A stretch of DNA of 64,000 bases from Hydrangea macrophylla (GCA_033977485.1 CM066994.1:47517155-47581154); one strand, 5' to 3'. Positions 47,362 through 58,762 are shown, counted from the stretch's first letter. Translations and numbers: made by a program. Notes: generated by a model not told the origin, from the sequence alone.

Positions 47362-48954
47362 TAGTTTTAATACAGTTTCATAATTAGTAGGGGCGTAATT
47401 GCAAAACTAACAAACTTGCGGGGTTGTTATAATAAAATTGGAAAGTTTTATAACAAGCCACCTAAATGAGGTGACTCACCATTCCTAGCATCTTTATATC
47501 AGTTAAGAGATGATAACACAGAGAGTTGGACGTAGAGAATTACAACGTTGACGGTCGACGTTCTCGACGACGATTGACACGCCTAACGACGTCGATTTTT
47601 AAAACAGGCTACATATTCGGACTCCTGGGGGTGAGTCTAATCTATTGGTACTAATTTTATTGAGTTTTGTGACAGTTTTTCCGCGACACTTTTTAGGGTT
47701 TTAGCTTATAACTTGTAATTTATGTATAGGGTTTGTACCTGGTTCATAGTAGGGCTTTAATTTCACAATTAGGAGCGAAATCCAAGAGGTGAGTGATGTT
47801 AATTTTGATATTTAGATGATTTTCATGTTAGGTTCAATTGTGATGCCAAAGCATGCCTAATTAGCGTAATTTAATTTATTTAGATTATTATTGGGCAAAA
47901 TTCATGTGGTTAAATTAGGCCCAATTTGATTATGAAAGCACGGTGTAATGATTAAATGAGCATGTTGAGTTGCCTATTTGGGTCAATGAAAATTGCTAGT
48001 TCTATACCACCATGAGGTAATCTTTGTGGTGACGACCACGGCCGCCAGAGGCCTATGGGACCGCACGTGTGAGGGCGTGGGTCATGACTAGTCACGTGGG
48101 CTTAGGGAGTGGAGCCGCGGGCTAGCCGGTAGTGGTGGGAGTGAACTAGTAATTGCCAAAGACTATAGTTATTTGTAATATGTTGAATTGAGCGTGTTTA
48201 TTATCCATGTTCATGATTGGCATTGCTCACAAGCATATAGCTTATATATTGTAGTGGTTATTGAATAACCATCGTAGGTGATCGCGGCGAGGAATCGGGA
48301 AAGTAAGCTGGGACGTGGCTTGGCTAATGGGTTTTGGGGGTTGTTGTAACCTTGTGCATAGTTACTTGCTTTTTAGTTTAAAGCTTGCAATATAGTTGTA
48401 ATTAATCGGTTTTAATCTGGATTGTAGTACGAGTCATACTTTGGTTGGTTTAAGCTTATGTAATATTTCTAGTTAAACTTTATACTTTAGTTGGATTGCA
48501 ACTTAACTCTTGTAATATAAGGTTGGACTGTGTTAGTTGGGATTGGTTGTAAATGGCTATATTTAGTACTTTTCCTAAAGTATTTAAAAAACTCTTGCTT
48601 GTACTTGGAAGCTCATGTTTGTGACTTTGGTTTGACTTTAAATGGGTTAAATCGTTAGTGCTGATTTCAACTTGTGATTTGGTAATATTATTTGGGAATT
48701 TATTACTTGTTAAAACAGGGCTTTTGGCTAATTGCAAAGACAGAATTTTGTTTTTTTTTTTATTTTATTATAATTGTTGAGCTTCTTTGGTTTAAGTTAT
48801 TTTAAACTTATTTTGAAACTTTAATGACTGGGGTTAAGCCTTGGTGGTGTGCCACGTGTCCTAGGATCATCTGAGTGGTTCCGGGGTGTGACAAAACACA
48901 AGTACTTAAACATCCATAACAATACACAAATAATAAGAGATATCGAAGGATGAT

Positions 48955-48960
48955 TTTATT
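48955..48960 (-). terminator. Candidate poly(A) signal of the BBE-like gene
   Basis: AATAAA on the minus strand, about 95 bases after the stop codon at 49056. The solo-LTR-like end at 48893 lies just beyond it. Confidence 0.5.
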
Positions 48961-49055
48961 TATCTAATAGAAGGATTACAAAGATATTATTCAAGAATTC
49001 GATAAAGTAGATAGAAAAAATACAGGTGCTTCAATTATATATCCCTAGTTCCCAC

Positions 49056-50684
49056 TTACTTTCTCCAAGATGGCAGTGTAGGGATGCTTTGCTCATTTCT
49101 AAAGAAATTATTAGGATCGACCTTGGTTTTAACTTGCACCAACCTATTGAAATTGCCCAAGAAATACTTAACCCCATATACAGTCCCTTCCAAGTAACTA
49201 TTTCGGGCATTGTGGTTAATACCAATATCTAGATCTCTATAGTTGAGAAATGCCTTCCTTGGGAACATGGACACAAAAGGAGTCATATAACCATATAACA
49301 ATCGAGTTAGATTTATGTAGTGGTTTGCGGCTTCAACCCCATCTTCATTCCAGTTTGTAGCATACTGAAGTTTGGCTATGTTACCAGCTCTATGGGGAAA
49401 AGGCTTTGCAGTCTCTGAAATCTCAGCCATCCTTCCACCATAAGGATTGAAGGTCAAGGCTGGTCTCTCCAACTCGATCATTCTGTCAAATATAAATTTC
49501 AAACCGTCCATTGGAATCGGTTTTATCAAGTAATCAGACTTTCTTTTCAAATGAGTCAATACTTGAGGAACTCTACTAAGAAGAGCCTCGACAGGTGTTC
49601 CAGCGGGGAAGTTAGTCCAAAATAGTACTGATTCGACCCAACTCATTTCGATGCAGTCTGCTTGTTGTAGCCCCAATTCAGGGAAGCTTTTATTTATGAG
49701 CGAGAGAAGACTTTGAGAGTCTCCAAGGAACAAGGCGAGGAACGTTGCTCTTATGGTCTTCTTTTTCTGAGTCTGACTTCGACTAGAAGTAGTAGTAGTG
49801 TTCACAACATCTAAGGTCATCCGAATGAATATGCCATCATCTAACTTGTCTGCAACTTGTTGCCACTTGTAAACAATGCTGGTGGCATTTTGTTCCAAGG
49901 TCCTCTGGATTCGAAAAACTGTCACCGTGGGGGGGACACGCACCAGATTGATTTTGTACGCAATCACCACACCAAAACTTGACCCTCCCCCTCCTGTTAT
50001 GGCCCAAAATAGATCTTCTCCCATGGATTCACGATCTAGAAGTCGACCATTCACATCAATTAACTTTGCGTCAATGATGTTATCAACTGAGAGGCCGTAC
50101 TTTCTCATCATGTTCCCATAGCCACCTCCGCTAAAGTGGCCACCCACCCCGACCGTAGGACATACTCCGGCTGGGAAGCCATGTACCTTACTTTTCTCTG
50201 CAATCCTATAGTAAACTTCACCCAGGGTTGCCCCCGCCTGAACCCAAGCAGTTTGGTCTTCTATATTGACGTTCACCGCTCGAAAATTGAACATGTCGAG
50301 TATGAAAAATTTAGGATCCTGGGAGACGTACGAGACACCCTCATAGTCGTGGCCACCACTTCGGATTTTCATCTGCAAGCCATGCGTTTTAGCGCAAACG
50401 ATTGCTGCTTGGATGTGAGATTCATGCAAGGCGGTGAGAATAAGCAGCGGTTTTGGAGTCGAAGACTCGTTGAAACGTAGGTTTCTGATGTATGACTGCA
50501 AAACCGACGAATATGATGAATTATTGGGAGTAAAGATTACTGTAGAGATTGGGTGAGAGGGCAGAGAACGGTAATTTAGGCATTGGATGAAGGTCTCATA
50601 AACTGAATTATCGGATGTCGCCCATGAAACAGAGAGCAAAAGTATTGAAAGCAATGAAACTATTACAGAACTTGAAGTTCTCAT
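49056..50684 (-). CDS. Berberine bridge enzyme-like FAD-linked oxidoreductase
   Basis: Intronless 542-codon gene. The open frame extends nine codons further upstream, but only to a TTG, so the ATG at 50684 is chosen; it opens a secretion signal (MRTSSSVIVSLLSILLLSVS). The FAD-binding domain spans about residues 75-250. RSGGHDYEG gives His112, and GVCPTVGVGGH gives Cys175, the two residues that covalently hold FAD in this family. The C-terminal BBE domain has YFLGNFNRLVQVKTKVDP and NFFRNEQSIP (about residues 505-536). Tyr114, Tyr189, Lys438 and Gln440 (KLQYATNW) match active-site positions described for Arabidopsis monolignol-type members. Residue 178, three after the Cys, is Val, which in studied members permits oxygen access. 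The likely role is oxidation of an alcohol substrate in the cell wall or vacuole. The substrate cannot be read from sequence, and true berberine synthesis is not implied. Length is normal and no breaks are seen. Confidence 0.93.
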   Translation of the reverse strand: MRTSSSVIVSLLSILLLSVSWATSDNSVYETFIQCLNYRSLPSHPISTVIFTPNNSSYSSVLQSYIRNLRFNESSTPKPLLILTALHESHIQAAIVCAKTHGLQMKIRSGGHDYEGVSYVSQDPKFFILDMFNFRAVNVNIEDQTAWVQAGATLGEVYYRIAEKSKVHGFPAGVCPTVGVGGHFSGGGYGNMMRKYGLSVDNIIDAKLIDVNGRLLDRESMGEDLFWAITGGGGSSFGVVIAYKINLVRVPPTVTVFRIQRTLEQNATSIVYKWQQVADKLDDGIFIRMTLDVVNTTTTSSRSQTQKKKTIRATFLALFLGDSQSLLSLINKSFPELGLQQADCIEMSWVESVLFWTNFPAGTPVEALLSRVPQVLTHLKRKSDYLIKPIPMDGLKFIFDRMIELERPALTFNPYGGRMAEISETAKPFPHRAGNIAKLQYATNWNEDGVEAANHYINLTRLLYGYMTPFVSMFPRKAFLNYRDLDIGINHNARNSYLEGTVYGVKYFLGNFNRLVQVKTKVDPNNFFRNEQSIPTLPSWRK

Positions 50685-50746
50685 TTTTCGTTTCTTTTTG
50701 TGCTTTGACAAGGTTTGTGGTTTATTTTGGGGCTCTTGGGTTTAGA

Positions 50747-50754
50747 ATTTATAA
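50747..50754 (-). promoter_or_regulatory. Candidate TATA box of the BBE-like gene
   Basis: TTATAAAT on the minus strand, about 63 bases upstream of the ATG at 50684, implying a short leader of some 30-40 bases. Two MITEs lie further upstream (about 51045-51435). Confidence 0.55.
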
Positions 50755-51044
50755 GGAGATGAGAAAGCAATTAAAGAAATGTAATGTGTAGGTAGATAAT
50801 ACAAGGCTTTCATTGACCTTTGAAAAAATAAAAATGCCAAACTTATAATTAGCTGACTTTGACATTTTGGATTATTGTCGGCAACTTTTCTTTTCAAACT
50901 GAGAAAGCCACCTTGTAATATATATCCATGCATGATATGTATATATCAATATATCTAAAACTAAAACTCTTGCAATGCATGACTCATGCACACGTAGTTG
51001 AATACGATACATGGGATACATAATATACCTTTGGTGCTTTATAT

Positions 51045-51215
51045 AGGACATTCCAATAAGAGTAAAGTTTGGGGCACACTCTTACATATTTAAAAAGTAT
51101 TCACATTTTGAGGTGGATTTTGAGGAGGACCAATGAGAATATCTCTTCTCATTGGTCCATCTCAGAGTGTAGATTTTTTTTTTGGTGTGTAAGGGTGTAT
51201 CTTAGTATTGTTGTT
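51045..51215. mobile_element. MITE-like hairpin upstream of the BBE-like gene
   Basis: Imperfect inverted ends (CAATAAGAGTAAAGTTTGGG and, complemented, CAACAATACTAAGATACACC) surround a perfect hairpin: GGACCAATGAGAA at 51127-51139 and its complement at 51146-51158. Exact ends and target repeat are not resolved. Confidence 0.5.
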
Positions 51216-51246
51216 GCCATAATCACTGTCCATTTACATTTAGATC

Positions 51247-51435
51247 AAGAGTAAAATTTCAGGCACACCCATTTTCACAATTTCATCCCCACAACAACCC
51301 GATGTGGCAACCATGTAATGGGAGTATCATATGTGAGGTTGTGTTGAATGATGGGTCACATCCCACTAAATGGTTGACACATCAAGTTATGGGGGGTGAG
51401 GTTGTGAAAATGAGTGTGCCTGAAATTTTACTCTT
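51247..51435. mobile_element. MITE with about 34-bp inverted repeats
   Basis: The left end AAGAGTAAAATTTCAGGCAC... and the complement of the right end match over about 34 bases with one difference (CACACCC against CACACTC). Length 189 bp. No coding content. It lies about 560 bp upstream of the BBE-like ATG. Confidence 0.8.
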
Positions 51436-52079
51436 AGAACAAATACATTTACATTTTTTTTTTTTATATATCTATTTTGGCTGGTTTGAGAGTGTGGACA
51501 AGTTCTTACAATATATTTACCGTCCTAAACCATTCACAAGCCCTCCCGTAAACACCCATCCCACTTTCTTGCCTACAACCGAATCCAAAATTTAAATCTG
51601 CAAATTTTGAAAAGAATTTCACTGTCTATTTGAAATGGGTTACTTTCCAGAATTTGGCATCTCTTCTTGTCATTTTGTCTTGGTCATGATTCTGCCTTGC
51701 TCTGCTATAATCTTTATCATCTCCAATATAGTCCATAGATGTATTAATGGGTTTTGGGTCCTATTTCTTTGACCATAACGAAGTCATTTTGCTAAATCAT
51801 TATTATAGTGTTTGATGCTAATGTTACTCCATTATGGCTGGATATGAATGGTGGGAGAGATAGATGGATCAAGATTTTTCTTTCTCTTAATTTGTAACTA
51901 AGGAGATGATGGTTGGGAGTTAGATAGAGAGAGAGACGAGAGAAAACTGAGATCAACTTGAGGGCAAAAAAGTAAATTTACCACTTTTGTTGACTTCAGT
52001 CCGTATCTAATTTAGGGGTATATATGTACTTCCATCTTGAAATTTAACAGAGTTGGTGTGTGGTTAAATACATTTTCAA

Positions 52080-52556
52080 GGGTAAATACATTTTATCCCC
52101 TCTGGTTATACCTATTTCCACTTTACCTTTATGTAGTTAAAAAGTGGACATTTAACTCTCTTGTGGTTTTAAACTAAAGTGAAATTAGTAAGATTTCTAT
52201 CAAAATAGTCCCGCATGGGGATTAAGTATTAAAATTAGCCACACATAGGAGAGTTTAAGTGTCAAAATTAACTCCACATAGGCAACTAAGCCCAAAATTA
52301 AAACCCCAAAGTGGTTAAGTGTTAAAAATTAATTAGCCCTGGATAAGTCGGTTATATGGCAGAATTGTCCACATGCACATAGGGGATTAACCCCAAAGTT
52401 AACCTCACAATGGGATTTAAGTGTCAATATTTTTGGCCAATTTTAAAATTTTATCAATTTTGAGGGAAATCTTAATAGTTTCACTTCAGTCCAAAATCAC
52501 AAGGAAGGTAAAGTGAAAATATGACTAACCACAGAGGGCTAAAATGTATATAACCC
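52080..52556. mobile_element. MITE (about 477 bp) with 8-bp target duplication
   Basis: Left end GGGTAAATACATTTTATCCC and complemented right end GGGTTATATACATTTTAGCC are similar for 50-70 bases. ATTTTCAA flanks it at 52072-52079 and, one base off the element end, at 52558-52565. An 8-bp repeat fits hAT; a 9-bp reading with one mismatch would fit Mutator. Confidence 0.65.
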
Positions 52557-52624
52557 AATTTTCAACTATACAAGGAAAGTCTAAATATTTAAATCATACC
52601 TTAGGGAAGATCATTATAACTTAC

Positions 52625-53245
52625 CCTATTTTTATTTTATAATTATTTTTGTTTGGTTTGAGAGTATGGCGAAGTTCTCATAATTTTACAGTCCTATTTG
52701 ATAAGCAGGTCAGCTTTCATTTTCTGAATAAAAAGACTACTTTAAAAAGTCGCTGGAAAATATTTCAAATTTGTAATAACAATGTGTCATTTTGTTAAAC
52801 CTTTGGTGTCAGTCAATATTAACTTTTCTAATGTGAAATTTGACAATACTTATTAGGTGTCATTTGTTAGTTTAATTTTACAATTAGTAGTAAACGTTCC
52901 ACGGTATTGTAATTGAGATATATGCATCATATATCATATAATGGTAGAAGATTTCTTGAATTTTTATATTAATTATTATAGCATTATCTTAAATATATCA
53001 TCTACAGAAAAAATATGTATACATAGACTAAGAAAAAAAACCTCAGGGGCTTAATAAGCTAATAATCCTCAATTTTAATTAGAAATTAAAGCATTCTACA
53101 ACAAATATCTTCTTTTTTCTTTCCTTTCATATTATCTTAGCAGGAAGTTCAAAAACAATAGAAGTGTTCTTTGACCCAAAAAAATTTATTTATAGTGTTT
53201 TCTATCTTTGAAGAATCTGCAAGTGTTAAAATAGAGAGGAGATGA
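52625..53245. repeat. Segmental duplication, right copy, first part
   Basis: Matches 1108-2550 minus the MITE at 1823-2157 and some smaller gaps. Similarity ends after GTTAAAATAGAGA (about 53240; left counterpart about 2530-2545) and resumes at 58763. Confidence 0.75.
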
Positions 53246-53787
53246 GTTGCCAAGCTTGAATTTTTTTTTTTTTTCTTTTTCTTGGTTGCTTGCTAAGCTT
53301 GACTTTGTGGCGTGCATTAATTAACTTCCTTTGCCCTCACGCTTTGAATAATTTTGGGATATGTAATTACGTTTCAGTCAACTTTATTCTTGTGAAATTT
53401 AAAAATCATTCTAGTACGTACTTTTCTCAAGTTGTAAAAATATCAAAAATAACTACAATTATCAATAAGTTATCAACAAAATTAAAATACTCCGTATGAA
53501 CTTTTGAAAAGTTGTTTTTATGTTGCAGTCAATTTTATTATCTTTGTTATATTTGCAGTGTTATGAAGTTGTACTAAAATGTTGCAGTCTACTTTATTAT
53601 CTTTATTATATTTGCAGTGTCGTAAACTTACACTAAAACGTTGTAAAAAGTGCTTCCGAAAGATTCACTGGGTCGAGTCCGGTTCTGGAAAAAGGGCAGA
53701 TTCTGATTTGTCATTACCATGTTCTTTTGCCAACCTGAAGCTCTAAATCCAATCGCAAACTTACTTACTGAATATATATATCATATA

Positions 53788-53973
53788 TGAGTAATGCTAG
53801 GCACACTTTAAAATCTGCACTGAATTTGATATCTTATGTTTTAAATACATGTACATTATGTTGTGTGAATTTTTCACACTTTTCTGTGTACCACTTATAT
53901 AGCACAAGGTACATGCATTTAAAACTGAGTGTCAAATTCAATGTGAATTTCAAAGTATGCCTAACATTACTCA
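53788..53973. mobile_element. MITE with 7-9-bp target duplication
   Basis: Inverted ends TGAGTAATGCTAGGC and, complemented, TGAGTAATGTTAGGC, continuing inward. TCATATA occurs on both sides (53781-53787, 53974-53980) and can be extended to nine bases, TCATATATG. The interior (GTGTGAATTTTTCACAC...) is shared with 56749-56915. Confidence 0.8.
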
Positions 53974-54395
53974 TCATATATGTGCATATAAACATACAAT
54001 TTTACAATTTACACTGTTGTATATGTGTGTATACAAAATAATCTATAATATTTGCATAAATCAAGGAAAATCTATGTGTGTATATATTTATACAGTTGTA
54101 TATGTGTTGATATAATATATATATATATGCATATATGTATATATATATCGAATATTCCATTAATCAAGGAAAAATCATTTGACTAAATCAATTGTCATCT
54201 CCAAACTTTTAGCCACATTTAAATTTCAAATTCATTCACGGCTACAGTCAAGGAGTTTGCAAATCTGCTGTAGATGTAATATTCCTTTTTGCACATGTTA
54301 TATTTGTATGTGGGTATATATATATATATATATATATATAATTCTTCTAATCAAGGATCTCTCATTTTAAAAAGTGAAAACTTCTGTTGTGATCG

Positions 54396-54720
54396 TTGGA
54401 TCGTTATTTAATATGAGAAAGTCTCTAAGAAATTGGTTTTTAACTAATATAAGAAATGATATGAGAGAATATGTACTTAGTATTTTTCACTCATCACAAA
54501 TGAATAATACTACTTGTCTTATATAAACTACTTGGTGCATCTTCTAAAAGATGGCACCCTTTGGTTATTAGATACTTATTTTCAATAGGTATCTTAATTA
54601 GACACCTCTTAAAGGGTAGTGACCTTTGACCTAAAAAGCACCCTTTGAATAATGTCTTTCACATTTATCTATTATTATCTTCATATACATTTTAATATTA
54701 TAAACTATATTAATGTATAA
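54396..54720 (-). mobile_element. Copia-like LTR fragment, minus strand
   Basis: Inverted relative of 58067-58386; shared blocks include GGTGCCxTTTAGGTCAAA, TTTATATAAGACAAG and AGTTAAAAACCAATTT. On the minus strand it ends GAGACTTTCTCA at 54396. The TGTTG start seen in the partner is missing. No coding sequence is attached. Confidence 0.55.
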
Positions 54721-55019
54721 AGACATGCATACAAGAAGGTATCTTTCAATTTAAACCTTCAATTAGTATAAACATTTCAAAGTTTTAATGAAGTGTATGG
54801 TGTCTAGTCGATTAAACCACATCTTCTTTATGTTAAAACCGGAAATATCACACACATGTATTTATCCAGCTTCTTTTGAAACTTTACTATCTTTTAGCAC
54901 TATTATGGACATGTGCTAAATCTTGGTTTCATGAACAATTACAATAATAAACTCAAACTCTTGTTATAAACGACACCACTTTTATGTTCACATAGGTGAA
55001 GTTTTATCGATGTGTTCCT

Positions 55020-55461
55020 CAGGGCCGGCCCTGAGGCAAAGCGGCCAAGCCGCCGCATGGGGCCTTATTTTTAGGCCTCATTTTTAGGCCTATTTTCTTC
55101 TAATTTTTTCCTATTTTTTATGAAACTTATCATTTTTAGGCCTATTTTCTTCTAATTTCTTCATAATTTCTATGGAACTTATCATTTTTAGGCCTATTTT
55201 CTTCAAATTTCTTTCCAATTTCTATGAAACTTATCATTTTTAGGCCTATTTTCTTCACAATTTCTATGAAACTTATCGTTTTTAAGCCTATTTTCTTCTA
55301 ATTTCTTCCTAATTTCTATGAAATTTATCATTTTTAGGTCTATTTTCTTCTAATTTCTTCATAATTTCTATGAAACTTATCATAGGGGCCTCATTTTTTA
55401 GGTCCTTTTGAAAGTTCGCTTGAGGCCTCGGCCAAATTTTGGCATCTCAGGGCCGGCCCTG
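55020..55461. mobile_element. hAT-type MITE with internal tandem repeats
   Basis: The 16-bp terminal inverted repeat CAGGGCCGGCCCTGAG is at both ends, and a perfect 8-bp target duplication GTGTTCCT is at 55012-55019 and 55462-55469, the hAT signature. The interior (about 55067-55385) is six or so tandem units of about 50 bp built on TTTTTAGGCCTATTTTCTTC and TTTCTATGAAACTTATCA. Non-coding, 442 bp. Confidence 0.93.
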
Positions 55462-56748
55462 GTGTTCCTGCTACTGTGGACACTTTAGATAATTTGTACT
55501 CCATTAAGAGCATATAACTCATCCTCCTAGCTAAATTGTAATAGCCGGCACTGATCATTCTGGAATGGACTATAAATAGTTTCTTAGTGCTCAAATTGTC
55601 ACATAATAGTAACTTGTTATTACCCATTAAACCTTCAAATTAGTAATATGTACTAAAATAAGGTCGGGTTACCATTACCGGTAACTAATGTAAAATCGAG
55701 TTTCAGTCCTATTCCACTAGATATTTTTTTAACAAAGTCAAAGGATTGCAGCCCCCTTTTGACTCCTATCAAAGTAGGTTTCACAACCCAATTAACTAGC
55801 TAGCTACAAAAATCCTTATTTAAATCATTATCTTGATCAAATAACTATGTTAGCAATAATTCCAACTATTTCACATTTTTAGTTTCTCCAACAAATTTGT
55901 CAAAGCTTTAGCACCATAGAAATTGCTAAGCCTTCTAGAGTAAATCATTTGGAAGTCGCACTTTATAAAAAAAAAATAGATGACTCAGTTGTAGCCACAA
56001 ACCTATTCATTCCAATTTAATTATCAGTCATTCTATTTCTCTCTTTTAAAAGTCTACAAAACTTCATTCAATCTCAAAAGATTAGTCTCCACTATAAATA
56101 GATTCCATTCATTCTTATAATGTTATACTATTAAACTGGTGCCAAAATATCCTCTCAAGATATTTACTGTACTACTGTAACATAAATTAATTTACAAAAT
56201 CTATTTCAAAATTTGAATAGCATACTCAAAATTTCCGTACTTGTAAAACATTAACAAGGTATGTTCATGTTTTCATATGTTATCAACAAATATCTAGCCC
56301 ACATTTCCAAATTCATGAGATCACATATAAATCTGAACATTTTATAATTATCCTCACATTTATTAGGCAATCCCATGTCAATAGGAACATTTTATCACTA
56401 CTCCATAATTGTAAAATTTTTAAGATCACGTGATTTACTTTATCTTGAACCAGTCATCATATTCACCAGCCTTCATAATCTACATATTACACTCACAAAT
56501 TTTCATTAATATGCACAATTATAGATAAAGTTTCAATTAATAACTTTAAACACTAGACCCAGAATCCAAACAACGTTTATGAATCTAAAAAGGATCTATT
56601 AATTCAGACAAATTAAAATAATAATAAATTTACTGAATTTGTTTTTCCAATGGCTGTTCCAGAAGCCAACATGCATGCATCCACATGGATTCACATATGA
56701 ACAAATTTCTAAATATAAAAATACATATATTAAATGTATCAACAATAA

Positions 56749-56915
56749 TAGGGATATATATCAAACGACACACTAAACAATACACTGTGCTTTAAATGCA
56801 TGTACCCTGTGCTGTTTGAATTTTTTACACTTTTCTGTGCATCACTTACAGAACACAGAGTACATGCATTTAAAGCTCTTGTGTCGTTTAGTATATTGTT
56901 TGGTGTGTATCCCTA
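56749..56915. mobile_element. MITE, same family as 53788-53973
   Basis: Inverted ends TAGGGATATATATCAAACGA and, complemented, TAGGGATACACACCAAACAA, with matching TTTAAATGCATGTAC arms. The centre TTTTTTACACTTTTCTGTG is shared with the MITE at 53788. No target duplication was found. Confidence 0.65.
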
Positions 56916-57809
56916 TCATTTTTGTAAATGTATCTTATCGTGTCAATTTACACCCAACACATACATTTTAAGCAATAGGAAACTGTCTAAAACTTAATAA
57001 ATAAAACTCTGAAACAGAAACTAAAACATATTAATTGTGTATATGTATCTCAAATAGAAACATTTACCAACCACTTTATGGAACATTGAAACAAGTCAAA
57101 TTTTAGTTTCATTCTAAACCCAAAAGGCTTAAATAATGGTATATCATCTTATACAAAATCGAAGATACATTATCTGTTCAAAATTTATTAGGAAACCACA
57201 TATACACCAAACCAGATTATCCAAAATCACACCATTGCATCTGGTTAACGCATTCCAAGAAACCAAGCGGAAGGAATCATTGGAATATATCTATGTATGT
57301 TGTGACAAAGATTAAAAAAAGCAGAAATACGTACGTTCACATTTTCCAATAATTGTAAGTTTGTGATGGTTAACTAATTAGCCAAACATCATGGTCTCTA
57401 GATAATTGTGTCTTTTAGGAAAAAAACTCACAGCGATTAGAAATACTGTACAATCAAATGTACAGTTGTGCCTTTTAGCACTACATACATATGATCTCTC
57501 TTTTGGTATCAGGTTCTTTGTTTTCTACATAGAATCGAACTTTGATCACACATCAACTCGATGACATATGCAGAAATTCATTTTTTTAATGTATGCAAAA
57601 AGAATTGTAATTGGTAGCAATGTAACCAATGACAGAGATTAACACATATCAAAATCTTCCAGATTATAGAAACTGATCAAGCATATACATAGAATCAATA
57701 GTAAGTAAAATAAAAAGCTGAGATAAATTCAAGAACTGTGTTTTCTCTCCTTAAAGAATTGTTGATTCGTCCTCCATAAAACAAATAACTCTTTAAAATT
57801 GTTGGGGTC

Positions 57810-58045
57810 GGGCCGCCATGGAAGAAGAATCGCAAGATAAATATGAAATTTATAAAGCTTTGAGACGCGTTTGGAATGCTTTCTTTAAGGAGTTATTTGT
57901 CCCCACTCACAAAGAGTTTGCTACAGGATTCCGAACAAATCCCCTCCAGGATACAACAAAACCTAAAAAATCTACCAGATAGCAATTCTGAAGATTTTCA
58001 GGAAAGTCTTTAGGAAATTATACTTTAACTGATTAGTAGTTTTAA
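57810..58045. repeat. Inverted partner of 58380-58605
   Basis: About 80 percent identical by eye to the reverse complement of 58380-58605, so the two flank the LTR-like 58067-58386 as inverted arms. Contains a 54-codon frame at 57818-57982 starting in context GCCGCCATGG (MEEESQDKYEIY...). The arm at 58405-58569 carries the same frame on the minus strand. About nine amino-acid and about eight silent differences give no sign of selection, so neither is called a gene. Confidence 0.6.
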
Positions 58046-58066
58046 TATTACAACCTAGTGGGGAAT

Positions 58067-58386
58067 TGTTGTATATTTTAATATACATTAATATAGTTTG
58101 TAATATTAAAATGTGTATGAAGAGAATAATAGATAAATGTGAAAGACAATATTCAAATGGTGCCTTTTAGGTCAAAAGTCACTACCCTTTAATAGGTGTC
58201 TAATTATGATGCCTATTGGAAATAGATGCCGAATAACCAAAGGGGTGCCATCTTTTAAAAGAGACACTAAGTAGTTTATATAAGACAAGTTGTATTATTC
58301 ATTTGTAATGAGTGAAAAATACTAAGTACACATTATCTCATATCATTTCTTGTATTAGTTAAAAACCAATTTTCTAGAGGTTTTCC
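58067..58386 (+). mobile_element. Copia-like LTR fragment, plus strand
   Basis: Starts TGTTGTATATTTTAATATAC directly after AGTGGGGAAT, which looks like a polypurine tract of a Ty1/copia element. TTTATATAAGACAAG near 58274 looks like a TATA region. The end is placed by comparison with 54396-54720. No primer site follows; instead the inverted arm 58387-58605 begins. Confidence 0.5.
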
Positions 58387-58762
58387 AAAAAAATTTCGGA
58401 ATTGCTATCTGGTAAATTTTTCAGGCTTTGTTGTATCCTGAAGGGGATTTACAAGGAACCATGTAGCAAACTCTTTGTGAGTAGGGACAAATAATTCCTT
58501 AAAGAAAGCAGTCCAAATGCGCCGCAAAGTTTTATAGATTTCATGTTTATCTTGAGATTCTTCTTCCATGGCATCCCAACCCCAACATTACTTCTGACAT
58601 TGTAAAGAGTTGCTCTCGAGTAAAAATTGATGACTTTTAATTTTTACACAAAAAATATTGGCATTCTTTTAATTTCCAGAAAGGATCAAACTGATTTCTA
58701 AATTCAACACATGACATTGATTTGAACGTAATTATCCCAATACTTTTCACAATAAAACACCA

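Larger units (their letters stand above)
44505..48893 (+). mobile_element. Candidate outer LTR, split by the 44748-47361 solo LTR
   Basis: The left part starts TGTGGAACACCCTATGTG (44505). The right part resumes at 47367 and ends TTCCGGGGTGTGACA (48893); the ends ACACCC and GGGTGT are inverted complements, as in many plant LTRs. Without the insertion it would be about 1.77 kb. Candidate target repeats TAATA and AAACA match at only three of five positions. It ends about 60 bp from the poly(A) signal of the BBE-like gene. No coding sequence is seen. Confidence 0.5.
53246..58762. other. 5.5-kb insertion in the right duplication copy, no gene
   Basis: Absent from the left copy, where the flanks are adjacent (about 2545-2555). 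It contains MITEs at 53788-53973, 55020-55461 and 56749-56915 and copia-like LTR pieces at 54396-54720, 57810-58045 and 58067-58605. The stretches 53246-53787, 53974-54395, 54721-55019, 55462-56748 and 56916-57809 are AT-rich with microsatellite runs (for example TA at about 54110-54140 and 54318-54341) and show no gene. Confidence 0.6.

Noticed and set aside
49876..50480. Open frames on the plus strand inside the BBE-like gene
   Set aside because: They are antisense shadows of the conserved minus-strand coding sequence, which has all family motifs.
50685..50711. Upstream extension of the BBE-like frame (SKHKKKRK)
   Set aside because: It would have to start at TTG; the ATG at 50684 opens a proper signal peptide and sits at a sensible distance from the TATA box.
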